A stretch of 34,219 bases of DNA. Source: Eubacterium sp. (GTDB lineage Bacteria; Bacillota; Clostridia; Lachnospirales; Lachnospiraceae). The notes beneath the pieces were generated by a model. It worked only from the letters and a program-made list of their open reading frames with translations. It did no database searches and was not told the origin of the DNA. The translations under genes and the position numbers were made by a program. How positions within the stretch are numbered: position 1 is the stretch's first letter; the number at the start of each line of letters is the position of its first letter. Of the stretch, positions 1 to 8,377 are shown piece after piece. Location: the NCBI GenBank assembly GCA_024692605.1, contig JAILMQ010000107.1:1-34219 (forward strand). Reading direction: 5' to 3'.

Positions 1-635
1 AGTCATATATCAACTTGAATCATCTGGTCAGCAATACATAAAAGCTAATTAATCATTCCAATATCATATCTTCTTGTCAGAGCACCATATCTGATGCTCT
101 ATTTGTCATGCAATTTTCAATGTACTGATTGCGATGATATGATCATCGCCAATATATTTAAAAACATTAATGTTTTCAAAACTTTTTATTGACTATTTTT
201 AATAGTTAGTCTTTTATGTAAATATAATACCTGACTTTGGGGCAGCCATACCTTTTTAGCAATATACCGTTTCGAACTGCCTTCTTCATCTGTGGGTCTC
301 AAACGCCACTGCTACGATCTCATTCAAATAATATATCACATTTGGTATCTTGTCTATCCTTCTCATTGATCCTCACATGCTTCTTTCACGCCTCATCTTA
401 TACATCCTGAAATCTGCTTCAAGGATCATATTTCGTAGGGAAACGCTGATTAATACCATTTTTCACCTTTAAAAACCTTCGACTCAGCGTTTTCCGATAA
501 GATCTTCAATCGTCTTGTACACTTGAAACCGCGTGCTGCGCGGTTTCCGAAGGTGATTTGCACTGTGCCCGGCTCAATATCTCCGGAAATCTTCCCGCCA
601 GAGCTTTGAAGCCCGGGCAGGAAGTCCCGTTATCA
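1..635. other. Non-coding, relic-rich stretch beside the surface protein gene
   Basis: No convincing intact gene is seen in these 635 bases. Three things stand out. An inverted repeat, AAACGCTGA at 441-449 and TCAGCGTTT at 484-492, encloses 34 bases. A 9-bp hairpin, GAAACCGCG at 525-533 with CGCGGTTTC at 539-547, has a 5-base loop. Short open stretches on the minus strand (for example 286-366, a 26-residue peptide MRRIDKIPNVIYYLNE... preceded by a GAGGA-like site) read like pieces of decayed genes. A 7-bp hairpin lies at 131-149. I infer degraded mobile or accessory DNA, or a structured RNA. Neither is shown directly. Confidence 0.4.
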
Positions 636-3059
636 TTATTTCACTTTCACTTTGAACGTCACCGTCTTAGTTCCGGATGCTTTATAATTGCTGTTTCCTA
701 AAGCCTTGACTTTGACCTTTACCTTGTAGGTACCCTTCTTCAGTCCTTTCTTCACCGTGACCTTGCCGGTGGACTTGTTGATCTTGAAGTACTTCTTGAA
801 AGACTTCTTTCCCTTCTTGGCGGATGAGAGCGTATAGGTCTTCTTATCCTTCGCGTCCTTCGTGAACTTGATCACCTTGGTAACGGCAAGCGTCTGCGCC
901 TTTTTCTTCAGCTTGGCATACTTGACCGTTCCGGTCTTCGGCTTCATGGTCAGCGGGTTTGCGGCTTTGTTGATCTTGAAAGTCAGGCTCTTGCTTCCCT
1001 CGTAGTAATCGCCTTTAAGCGTGACCTTCGCGGTCGCTGTCCCAGCATTCGTGTTGCCGGAATATGTGACCGTGTAGTTATCTGCTGAAAGCGTCTCGCT
1101 GGCATTTGCCACAGTGACCTTTGGCGTTATCGCTTTGCCTGTGTAGGTATAGGATGTACCCGCAAGGCTGATCTTGCTGACCTTGAGCAGCGGAGCAACG
1201 ATTTCCTCAGTGCCGCAGATACTGCACTTCTGATAGATCCGTCCGTCGGCTGTCGGAGTGGCTTTCTGTATTTTCTCCTCCCATTGATGTCCGGCGCATT
1301 CGAACACAGCACATACAGCTAACTCTGTTGCGCCGCAGGTATATTCGTCTTCATCAGATAGTAGATCTTCCGAAGGTGTCTGGACATAACCGCTGTCTCC
1401 GAATACTCCCTTGTAGAAACCTTTGAACTTATAACCCTCAGCAGGTTTCGCCGTGAACTTGACGGTACCCTCCGGTGAATTGAAGTTCATTGCCGTCACA
1501 TCCTGCTGACTGACGTTTACATTCGGTGTCTCGACATCAACAGTGCCGCATTCCTTATTCTTCGGATTGGAATCATTGTAGATCCCGATCGCCATTTGCG
1601 CATACCATTCTGCATATACCGTGGTATCTGCATTGACCGAGGAAGAGAAGTTATATTCAGTCGTAAGTTCTTCGTCTGAGCACCATCGCTTGAAGACCAG
1701 ACCATCCTTTGTCGGGTCGTCAGGCTTACTGGCCCTTTCTCCCGGGATGACATACTGCGGATCGACGCTGCTGCCGCCGCGGGTATCGAAGGTGACCTTG
1801 TTCTTCTTGATCACATTGAATTCTACAGGACCGACAGTGCCGGTATATCCCTCAGATTCCTTCCCGATTGCAGAGACACGGTATGTGGCAGTCTTGCCAT
1901 CATCTAATCCGAAGGTATTGGATGTGTAATCCTCCCAGCTGTTATCGCCTGTCTTCTTCTCGTATTTTAGGGTATACTTGCGTGCCGCGAGAGTTGTCCA
2001 GCCGATTTCATCTTCAAACCGCACTTTCGTATCAGGAACTACGGTGCCATCCGTTGTTACGACATAATAGTTTCCGCCGAACGTAGTGGTCGCTCCGGCA
2101 CCGTCCATCATCATGCTGTAGCCATCTTCCGAGAGATCAGATGTAGGTGTAGGTTGGTAAACAGTAAAATCCCATTGCGACATATCCCACTTGTAAATTT
2201 GCGTTGGATAAATGTTCGAGTCGTAATAGAATCTGTATCTGCCCGAAACATCTATTACATCGACTTCACTCAGCTTCCAGGTGTCGTTCTCCCATTGATC
2301 ACCTACTGTCACCTCGGCAGTCCATCTGCCGGTCTTTCTGTCTTCATCATTCCCGACATATGTTGCTTTGAAATACTTGCTCCCATCCTGTTCCGGATTT
2401 TTGATAAAGAAAATAACTTCATTAACTCCCCAGTTGTCCGAGGCGTCAATGGAAAAAGTCACTTTGTCTCCAACGGTCGCCTTCCTCTCATTGCTTTCGT
2501 TCCCTGTGATTGTCACATTCAGAGTACTGGAATCTACGACCGGATCTTCAAAGTCTTTTTCCAGGCTGGATCCGTGCACAGTAAAATCCCATTGCGACAT
2601 ATCCCACTTGTAAATTTGCGTTGGATAATTGTTTGAGTCGTAATAGTATCTGTATCTGCCCGAAACATCTGTCACATCGATCTCGTCCAGTTTCCAGGTA
2701 CCATTCTCCCACTGGTTGTCAACTGTCACCTCGGCAGTCCATCTGCCGGTCTTTCTGTCTTCATCATTCCCGACATATGTTGCTTTGAAATACTTGCTCC
2801 CATCCTGTTCCGGATTTTTGATAAAGAAAATAACTTCATTAACTCCGCGGTTGTCCGAGGCGTCAATGGAAAACGTTATTGTATCTCCGATGGTCGCCTT
2901 CCTCTCATTGCTTTCGCTCCCTGTGATTGTTACATTCAGAGTACTGGAATCTACGACCGGATCTTCAAGATCCTTGTCTGATTCAGCAAACACCGTCATC
3001 GGCATCATCGCAAACACCATCAGTATGGCCATCAGTATCGGGAATAATCTCTTCTTCAT
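636..3059 (-). CDS. Secreted multi-domain surface protein with duplicated N-terminal domain and InlB B-type repeat
   Basis: The protein has 807 residues from the ATG at 3059, chosen because AGGAGG lies 7 bases upstream; an in-frame ATG 8 codons earlier lacks this support. Residues 1-25 are a signal peptide (basic MKKR, hydrophobic core, VFA cleavage site). Two nearly identical domains of about 130 residues begin near residues 31 and 170. A Listeria-Bacteroides (InlB B-type) repeat lies around 424-490, with the FDTRGG opening and a closing VYAEWY. A small CxxC segment (KCSICG) and an Ig-like/MBG-type module follow. The last 110 residues are very lysine-rich, typical of Lachnospiraceae exported proteins. 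There is no LPXTG motif, so wall attachment, if any, would rest on the basic tail. A role in surface binding is a family-level inference; the ligand is unknown. Base composition is visibly GC-richer than in the core genes after 3401, which suggests separate acquisition. Confidence 0.85.
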   Translation of the reverse strand: MKKRLFPILMAILMVFAMMPMTVFAESDKDLEDPVVDSSTLNVTITGSESNERKATIGDTITFSIDASDNRGVNEVIFFIKNPEQDGSKYFKATYVGNDEDRKTGRWTAEVTVDNQWENGTWKLDEIDVTDVSGRYRYYYDSNNYPTQIYKWDMSQWDFTVHGSSLEKDFEDPVVDSSTLNVTITGNESNERKATVGDKVTFSIDASDNWGVNEVIFFIKNPEQDGSKYFKATYVGNDEDRKTGRWTAEVTVGDQWENDTWKLSEVDVIDVSGRYRFYYDSNIYPTQIYKWDMSQWDFTVYQPTPTSDLSEDGYSMMMDGAGATTTFGGNYYVVTTDGTVVPDTKVRFEDEIGWTTLAARKYTLKYEKKTGDNSWEDYTSNTFGLDDGKTATYRVSAIGKESEGYTGTVGPVEFNVIKKNKVTFDTRGGSSVDPQYVIPGERASKPDDPTKDGLVFKRWCSDEELTTEYNFSSSVNADTTVYAEWYAQMAIGIYNDSNPKNKECGTVDVETPNVNVSQQDVTAMNFNSPEGTVKFTAKPAEGYKFKGFYKGVFGDSGYVQTPSEDLLSDEDEYTCGATELAVCAVFECAGHQWEEKIQKATPTADGRIYQKCSICGTEEIVAPLLKVSKISLAGTSYTYTGKAITPKVTVANASETLSADNYTVTYSGNTNAGTATAKVTLKGDYYEGSKSLTFKINKAANPLTMKPKTGTVKYAKLKKKAQTLAVTKVIKFTKDAKDKKTYTLSSAKKGKKSFKKYFKINKSTGKVTVKKGLKKGTYKVKVKVKALGNSNYKASGTKTVTFKVKVK
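2161..2551. repeat. 391-bp direct repeat, copy 1, inside the surface protein gene
   Basis: This stretch recurs at 2578-2968 with an offset of exactly 417 bases (139 codons) and only scattered differences. It encodes the second copy of the N-terminal domain, since the gene is on the minus strand. Near identity at DNA level points to a recent duplication or ongoing gene conversion. Confidence 0.9.
2578..2968. repeat. 391-bp direct repeat, copy 2, inside the surface protein gene
   Basis: Partner of the repeat at 2161-2551, encoding the first (N-terminal) copy of the duplicated extracellular domain. The reading frame is kept because the offset is a multiple of three. Confidence 0.9.
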
Positions 3060-3085
3060 GGCAAAACCTCCTAACAAAGGCAATT

Positions 3086-3126
3086 ATTAAAAACCCGCAG
3101 AAACCCATGCGGCAGACTGCTGCATG
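3086..3126 (-). promoter_or_regulatory. Candidate transcription attenuator in the leader of the surface protein gene
   Basis: On the minus strand the leader can form CCGCA/TGCGG (3108-3112 with 3095-3099) followed by GTTTTT, a short Rho-independent terminator 30-50 bases before the start codon. An alternative stem, CATGC-A-GCA with TGC-C-GCATG (3118-3126 with 3106-3114), uses the same 3106-3112 bases, so the two structures exclude each other. That is the arrangement of an attenuator or expression-platform switch. I could not match the upstream part to a known riboswitch class. Confidence 0.4.
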
Positions 3127-3168
3127 AGACTTCTCCGGCTTTATCCTCTGACCGCTATAGTTATTATT

Positions 3169-3197
3169 ATTGTAGCATGGAAACACCGGATTGAACA
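3169..3197 (-). promoter_or_regulatory. Putative promoter of the surface protein gene
   Basis: Minus-strand TACAAT at 3169-3174, preceded by TG at the extended -10 position, with a weak -35 TGTTCA at 3192-3197 and a 17-base spacer. Transcription would start near 3162 and give a leader of about 100 bases containing the attenuator-like hairpins. Confidence 0.4.
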
Positions 3198-3400
3198 TCG
3201 GCATTGTTTGTCATTTTGTACAATTACGTCCTGACATCTAAATGACCGTCTCAACACCCGACATCTAAATAGCCTACTCAACCCTCCGGCAAAATGACCT
3301 TTAGATAAGTTCCCGAGGAGTGTTTTTCAAGCTTCCTGAGTGAGCATCATTGATGGGTCTGAATCGACAAATGGCTTGTTTTCAAGCCTTTCCGCGCCTC
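3198..3400. other. Intergenic stretch with IS-end-like repeats and a small hairpin
   Basis: No gene is seen. Two imperfect direct repeats starting GACATCTAAAT lie at 3233-3258 and 3260-3284. The core recurs inverted as TTTAGAT at 3300-3306. Clustered repeats of this kind occur at the ends of IS21-family elements, but no transposase gene is present, so this would be a remnant only. A hairpin GGCTTG-TTTT-CAAGCC at 3373-3388 lies just after the rlmD stop and may weakly terminate rlmD. Confidence 0.35.
3233..3284. repeat. Two imperfect 25-26 bp direct repeats
   Basis: Copy 1 at 3233-3258 and copy 2 at 3260-3284 both begin GACATCTAAAT and both end CTCAACxCC-like, spaced 27 bases start to start. 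They resemble multiple terminal binding sites of an IS21-type element, but no other part of such an element is visible. Confidence 0.55.
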
Positions 3401-4816
3401 TTACCTGTCGGCACGTGACATCAATACCGCGCACTCCACATGCATGCTTCGACTAAACTGATCAAACACTGAAAACTTTTCCAGATTGAATCCATTTGCC
3501 ATAAGTATCTTCAGATCTCTGGCAAGGGTGGCTGGATCACAGGAAACATATACCATCCGATTAGGTTTTACTTTTATTACTGTATTAAGAAGTTTTTCAT
3601 CGCAGCCTTTTCTGGGCGGATCCACCACGATAACATCCGGTACTTCTTCATATGTATCGTCAGTTCCCTTCCCGCTTAAAAGTTCAGTCGCCACTTCCTC
3701 AGCTTTTCCAACATAAAACTTAGCATTTTTAATAGCATTCAGATCTGCATTCTGCTTTGCATCCTGTATAGCCTGTGGTACTATCTCAACACCTATTACC
3801 TTCTTTGCATTTTTTGCAAGAAAAAGTGATATGGTACCTATTCCACAGTACATATCCCATACGGTTTCATTTCCTGTCAGATTTGCATATTCCAGGGCTC
3901 TGCTATAGAGGCGATAAGTCTGAACCGGGTTCACCTGATAGAAGGACTGCGCTGAAATCCTGAACTGAACATCTCCGATGTAATCAGTGATATATTCCTG
4001 TCCCCATACCGGAACGGTTTCTTCTCCGAGAATCTTGTTTGTCTTTTCTGTATTAATATTCGCAACAACCGATTTGAGAATGATAGCATCCTTAGTTTCC
4101 GCTTTCGAAAGAGCTTCATTAATACACGAAACCAATTCCTCGCTAAACTTCATCTTCTTATTGTTGATGATAACACATACCATCAGTTCACCGGTTTGAA
4201 ATCCAACCCTTGTAAGAACATGTCTAAGAAAGCCTTTACCGGTTTCTTCATCGTAAACGCTTATTTTGTTTTCATCACACCATTTCTTTATGGCAGCGAT
4301 TATATATCTATTTATTTCATGACCGATCATGCAATCTTCAACAGGAATAATCGAATGACTATGCCCGGCATAGAAACCAAGAACAGTCATACCGTCTTTA
4401 TCCTTACCCACCGGAAACTGCATCTTGTTTCTGTAACGCTCCGGAGAGCTTCCAAGTCCTACAACCTCCTCAAGATATTCTTCAGGATTATCAATCCCTC
4501 CTATTCTCTTCAGACAGTTAATTACTCTGTTTTTTTTCAGTTCCAGCTCCGCCTCATAACCGATATGTTGCAAAGTGCAGCCACCACACTGTCTCGATAC
4601 AGGGCAGGCCGACTCTACTCTGTTATGTGACTCCGAAATAATCTCCTCAACTCTTCCAAAGGCATAATGCTTCTTCACTTTTACTATTCTTGCCTTAACC
4701 CTGTCACCCACGGCTGAATCCTTCACAAAAATAGCCATTCCGTCATAATGTCCGATTCCGGAACCATCATCAGTTACATCTTCTATTTCAAGTTCAATAA
4801 AATCATTCTTCTTCAT
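3401..4816 (-). CDS. rlmD: 23S rRNA (uracil-5-)-methyltransferase, RlmD/RumA family
   Basis: This SAM-dependent enzyme forms 5-methyluridine in 23S rRNA (U1939 in E. coli RlmD; Gram-positive RlmCD homologues can modify two sites). The N-terminus is a TRAM-type beta-barrel (about residues 1-60). An iron-sulfur cluster motif CPVSRQCGGC follows near residue 70, with a fourth Cys in VEDCMIG. The C-terminal half is a Rossmann methyltransferase domain with WDMYCGIGTISLFLA, VDPPRKGCD and the catalytic VSCDPATLARDL motif. About 471 residues is normal for the family. I chose the ATG at 4816 (GGGA upstream) over a TTG two codons earlier. It is transcribed alone behind the terminator at 4834-4870. Which uridine is modified cannot be told from sequence. 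Confidence 0.93.
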   Translation of the reverse strand: MKKNDFIELEIEDVTDDGSGIGHYDGMAIFVKDSAVGDRVKARIVKVKKHYAFGRVEEIISESHNRVESACPVSRQCGGCTLQHIGYEAELELKKNRVINCLKRIGGIDNPEEYLEEVVGLGSSPERYRNKMQFPVGKDKDGMTVLGFYAGHSHSIIPVEDCMIGHEINRYIIAAIKKWCDENKISVYDEETGKGFLRHVLTRVGFQTGELMVCVIINNKKMKFSEELVSCINEALSKAETKDAIILKSVVANINTEKTNKILGEETVPVWGQEYITDYIGDVQFRISAQSFYQVNPVQTYRLYSRALEYANLTGNETVWDMYCGIGTISLFLAKNAKKVIGVEIVPQAIQDAKQNADLNAIKNAKFYVGKAEEVATELLSGKGTDDTYEEVPDVIVVDPPRKGCDEKLLNTVIKVKPNRMVYVSCDPATLARDLKILMANGFNLEKFSVFDQFSRSMHVECAVLMSRADR

Positions 4817-4833
4817 AATCAATTCCCAAAAAT

Positions 4834-4870
4834 AAAATAAAGGCTGATGTTTACCATCAACCTTTATTTT
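4834..4870 (-). terminator. Rho-independent terminator after the CarD-like gene
   Basis: A 16-bp stem with one mismatch: AAAATAAAGG(C)TGATG at 4834-4849 and CATCA(A)CCTTTATTTT at 4855-4870, with a 5-base loop. Read on the minus strand it ends in TTTATTTTATTTTT, which fits termination of the gene ending at 4922. It separates that gene from rlmD. Confidence 0.8.
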
Positions 4871-4921
4871 ATCATAATATTTCTGACTAAAACAACTTTT
4901 ACAGCATCTGTGTAGCTCAAA

Positions 4922-5428
4922 TTACGCAGACAAAGCAGTTTTTGTTTTAACGTAATCCTTTACTTCATCCTTGTTCATATCAAGAGATATGGCAAGTTCT
5001 CCAAAAAGACTATCCTCTGCAATGTGAATATACTTCGAATCTGATGCTGTTACCTTTTTGCCCTCAGCTATTCTTTCTTCCATTCTTTCCTGGATTGTTT
5101 TAATCAGTTCAACCAATACTATAGGATCACATGTAAGAACAGCCTGCTTATACTCAAGTTCCCTCTTTTTCTCTTCGATAATTTCCAATTTTTCGATGCT
5201 GTCGAGATTCTCAATAAAATCTTCAGCTTCTTCCCTGGACATAACCTTACGCATTACAACACGCTCGTTATCTACCGGCGTAAATATCTCGCTATCTCTT
5301 ATATAGCATGGGATCATTGTGTAATACAGTTTATCCTTAGGGACACTTGAAAGCTTCATAGGGCCGATGTCTGTAATCTTACAAACACCATTGTTTCCAT
5401 AAACTATGAAATCACCTACGCTAAACAT
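4922..5428 (-). CDS. CarD-like (CdnL/TRCF-domain) transcriptional regulator
   Basis: 168 residues. The N-terminal 60 residues match the CarD/CdnL RNA polymerase-interacting Tudor-like fold, opening FSVGDFIVYGNNGVCKI and followed by YYTMIP and a PVDNE segment. Homologues bind the RNAP beta subunit and stabilise open promoter complexes, for example at rRNA promoters in mycobacteria. The rest is helical, as in the CarD C-terminal DNA-binding domain. I start at the ATG at 5428 because AGGAG lies 8 bases upstream; the GTG at 5437 overlaps that site. The gene stands alone, ending at the strong terminator at 4834-4870. Its targets cannot be read from the sequence. Confidence 0.85.
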   Translation of the reverse strand: MFSVGDFIVYGNNGVCKITDIGPMKLSSVPKDKLYYTMIPCYIRDSEIFTPVDNERVVMRKVMSREEAEDFIENLDSIEKLEIIEEKKRELEYKQAVLTCDPIVLVELIKTIQERMEERIAEGKKVTASDSKYIHIAEDSLFGELAISLDMNKDEVKDYVKTKTALSA

Positions 5429-5618
5429 TTCCGACACTCCTAAAGACTAATATATTCATCATTTACACGCTACATTAATAAATATAACACAGCAATTTTG
5501 CAAAAGTAAGAAGCAAAATTATTTTCGTGAAAATGTCTTAAAAAACCCTTTCTTCATTGGTGATTTTTTTCAAAAAAGTCTATGGAAACAAAGTGCTTAT
5601 AATAACTTTATGTCATTT

Positions 5619-7784
5619 CTATCGACATTCATCAACTTGCTCATATTTGTTTGTATCGAAGGAAACAACCCCCTGTCCACCGACAACTACATAAAGGTAG
5701 TCACCTATGATAATTCCTCTGGTGCCGCTAAAAGTAGTACTGTCATAGGAATAATATTCATCTATTGCAAGTTTATATTCCAGCTTGCAATCAAAGCCAT
5801 CTTCTTCATCATAGTCAAATACATCATAGAAGATTCTTGAGTCGTTATCATCGGTATAATCCCAGGCTCTCTGAGTTGCAAAACCAAATCTTCCTTCTTT
5901 ACTGTCGAACATAAATGCTCTTCTGTCTTCGAAGATATTTGCATTAACATATTCATCCATAATAACCTTGTCTTCTTCTTTGATGTCAGATGGATCAGAT
6001 ATATCAAACATAGAAAGCTTAAGTCCTTCAGCTCTTCCGGTTTCCAAATCAGCATCATGTCCTATGCCAAGCAGCTTTCCATCCCCATAAGGATGAAGAT
6101 ATTCTGAAAATCCCGGTATCTTCAGATAGTCTGTTATTTCAGGATTCTCCGGGTCAGAAAGATCAACCGCAAACAGTGGATCGGTATTTCTAAATGTAAC
6201 GAAGTAGCCCCAGTCACCCATGAATCTTGCTGATTTAATAGTCTCATTTTCCGCAAGTCTCTTTATCGCACTGACTTTCTCAAGATCTTTATTCAGAACA
6301 TAAAGTGCATTATATGTACTATAATCGTCTGTATAATTGGTAACCAGTCTTATATATCCATTATGTTCGTCTATACAGTAATCATCCTTCAGATATCCCG
6401 GGAACTTTCCCTTTGCCTCATAACTTAAGTTTCCGTCTTTGTAGGATATCTTGATTATCTTTGTTTCGTTGGACCAACTGTAATCCTCCCAGCTGAAAAC
6501 TACGTCAGTTAGATAAATGTTTTCCGAGCTGACATATATAAAACCGTTTCCTGCAAGAGCGCCCAGCCTGTCTACCACCTTACCCTTATTCAGATCAACT
6601 GCTGATACAACTACATAGGTATCACAATGAATATCATCCTGAACAAGAATCTTATCATTCTCGATGATGTCACCATCAATTTCCGGAATGTATGTTTTAT
6701 ATTTTTTCTTTCTCATTTTTCCCAGATCAACACTCTTCTTTGAGAATGTGTACAGCTTGTCACCAACCATTCTTGAGCTATAATACATTCCATCCTGAGT
6801 AATACTCTTAACCATCTCAGGATTTTCTCTGTCACTGATATCATAGATAACTATGCCTGTTTTATCCATATATCCGGAGTCTTCTGTTCTACCGATGAAT
6901 ATAAGTCTGTCGCCATTTATATACATCTCTACAGCATCCATATCATCATTCAGAACATTTATTCCGCCACACTTCTCAATCTTTCCGTCCTGAACCCTGT
7001 ATATTATGATATGTAATGTATATCTGTCATAGGCATAGATGTATTTACCGTCAGTCTTAATTATATCCCCTTCGGCTACTCCTTCTGTTCTTACATTTGT
7101 GTCTGTAAAATCAACGGATCCGTCATCCTGGCCCTTATTTACGTCTGAAGAAGCTACTTTATCCTTAGAATTTCTTGGGCTTAATGTCTGAACAGAATCA
7201 TTTTCAGCTACTTCACTTTCAACAGCTTCATCAGCAGCCTCCTCCACTATATCAACACCATATGTATAATCCATAGCATTCTGGCTTTCATCATAATATG
7301 CTTTTAATCTGTCGTAGGCTTTATTATAATTGTCGTCTTTATCTTTCTTTTTAGATGTTTTTTTCTTGGCTGTATCTTTTTCACTTTCAGCCGTTTCGGC
7401 AGCCGCCTCATCTGCTGCTTCATCAATAATTACTTCATCAGATTCATTAAAGGATTCTGCTTCTCCCTTAGCAGTTTCCCCGGACCTTCTTTTTGTTCCA
7501 AGGAAAAGGCCAAGACCCAGACCTACAATAAGAGATGCTGCAATAACAATCGGAAGAACAACCTTTCCCATTGATTTCTTTTTATCCGCTGAAGTTTTTT
7601 CACCTGATCTTTTTGCAAAATCAATTTCCTGATAAGGTACATCGCTGCTTTCACTACGCCTGTTCATTTCCTCTGGAGACATATTGAAAAGCTTCTGTTC
7701 AATATTTTCAGGCTTAAGGCTTTCAGGAATATTAATGTATTCATTTTTTATATTATTTTCAAAATTCTTATCTCTGTTGTCCAT
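5619..7784 (-). CDS. Membrane-anchored beta-propeller protein coupled to an ECF sigma factor (putative anti-sigma partner)
   Basis: 721 residues from the ATG at 7784, which has GGAGGTG 6-7 bases upstream. The start lies inside the sigma gene, giving a 17-base overlap and probable translational coupling. Residues 1-74 are hydrophilic and would be cytoplasmic. One transmembrane helix spans about 75-96, followed by an acidic and lysine-rich spacer. The extracellular part from about residue 200 resembles the Beta_propel family (COG4880-type WD40-like propeller), with repeated blade-like strands such as VVDLNKG, VDLSDPENPEITDYL and the final IIGDYLYVVVGGQGVVSFD. The order sigma factor then single-TM protein with a short cytoplasmic N-terminus is that of sigma/anti-sigma pairs, so the N-terminus may hold the sigma factor and the propeller may sense an external signal. 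That role is inference; the family assignment is firmer. Confidence 0.8.
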   Translation of the reverse strand: MDNRDKNFENNIKNEYINIPESLKPENIEQKLFNMSPEEMNRRSESSDVPYQEIDFAKRSGEKTSADKKKSMGKVVLPIVIAASLIVGLGLGLFLGTKRRSGETAKGEAESFNESDEVIIDEAADEAAAETAESEKDTAKKKTSKKKDKDDNYNKAYDRLKAYYDESQNAMDYTYGVDIVEEAADEAVESEVAENDSVQTLSPRNSKDKVASSDVNKGQDDGSVDFTDTNVRTEGVAEGDIIKTDGKYIYAYDRYTLHIIIYRVQDGKIEKCGGINVLNDDMDAVEMYINGDRLIFIGRTEDSGYMDKTGIVIYDISDRENPEMVKSITQDGMYYSSRMVGDKLYTFSKKSVDLGKMRKKKYKTYIPEIDGDIIENDKILVQDDIHCDTYVVVSAVDLNKGKVVDRLGALAGNGFIYVSSENIYLTDVVFSWEDYSWSNETKIIKISYKDGNLSYEAKGKFPGYLKDDYCIDEHNGYIRLVTNYTDDYSTYNALYVLNKDLEKVSAIKRLAENETIKSARFMGDWGYFVTFRNTDPLFAVDLSDPENPEITDYLKIPGFSEYLHPYGDGKLLGIGHDADLETGRAEGLKLSMFDISDPSDIKEEDKVIMDEYVNANIFEDRRAFMFDSKEGRFGFATQRAWDYTDDNDSRIFYDVFDYDEEDGFDCKLEYKLAIDEYYSYDSTTFSGTRGIIIGDYLYVVVGGQGVVSFDTNKYEQVDECR

Positions 7785-8340
7785 ATATGTCACCTCCACC
7801 GCTTAGATAATTTCTCATTTTCGCGAGAGCTCTGCTGTACTTCGAACGAACGGTATTTCTGTTGAGATTCATAATTCCGGCAATCTCTGAGCTGTCATAC
7901 TCGCCATATATCGACATGGTTACAATCTGTTTTTCCTCTTCAGAAAGTATTTCGAATGCCTGTTTTACTAATGTTTTATCCTCAGCATTCTTAATCGAAT
8001 CATCCCTTGAAGGAGTTCTTGAATCGATATCCTCATAACTGCCTGACATTTCATTATTTCTTCTTGCGACATATTCTTTTATATATCTGCTGATCTTATT
8101 CATAAGAATCTTGAATATCCACGCTCTGAATGCCCCTTCATCCCTTAGTTTGTTAATACAGGAATAAGCATCCAGTACGGTATCACTTACAACATTTTCT
8201 GCATCTTCTCGTGAATTAAGATTATAATATGCCGTCTTGTATAGATCCGGATAAACCATCTCATATAGCGTTGCAAATGCGTGTGCATCCTGCCGCTTCG
8301 CTTGTCTCACAAGCTGAACCACCCTTTCTTTATTTTCCAT
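7768..8340 (-). CDS. ECF-type RNA polymerase sigma-70 family factor
   Basis: 190 residues. Region 2 (about residues 24-90) has ATLYEMVYPDLYKTAYYNL, AENVVSDTVLDAY and FRAWIFKILMNK, the RNAP-binding and -10-reading helices. Region 4 (about 125-180) has the helix-turn-helix EIAGIMNLNRNTVRSKYSRAL that reads the -35 element. There is no region 1 or 3, so it is an extracytoplasmic-function sigma. AGGAG lies 6 bases before the ATG. The gene overlaps the beta-propeller gene downstream, which is its likely regulator. A perfect 16-bp palindrome lies 38 bases upstream of the start. The ECF subgroup and target promoters are not determined. Confidence 0.92.
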   Translation of the reverse strand: MENKERVVQLVRQAKRQDAHAFATLYEMVYPDLYKTAYYNLNSREDAENVVSDTVLDAYSCINKLRDEGAFRAWIFKILMNKISRYIKEYVARRNNEMSGSYEDIDSRTPSRDDSIKNAEDKTLVKQAFEILSEEEKQIVTMSIYGEYDSSEIAGIMNLNRNTVRSKYSRALAKMRNYLSGGGDIYGQQR

Positions 8341-8377
8341 AAAGTTCTCCTTTCAATCCTCACTTTTTCTTTAGCGA

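Noticed and set aside
3060-3162. c-di-GMP (GEMM) riboswitch in the surface-protein leader
   Set aside because: AAAGCC and an ATGCAGCAGTCTGCC segment look vaguely similar, but the upstream GNRA-capped stem and conserved binding core are missing.
5560-5582. Terminator after the beta-propeller gene
   Set aside because: The only hairpin (TTTTTTC/AAAAAAG type) is almost all A-T pairs and too weak to support a call.
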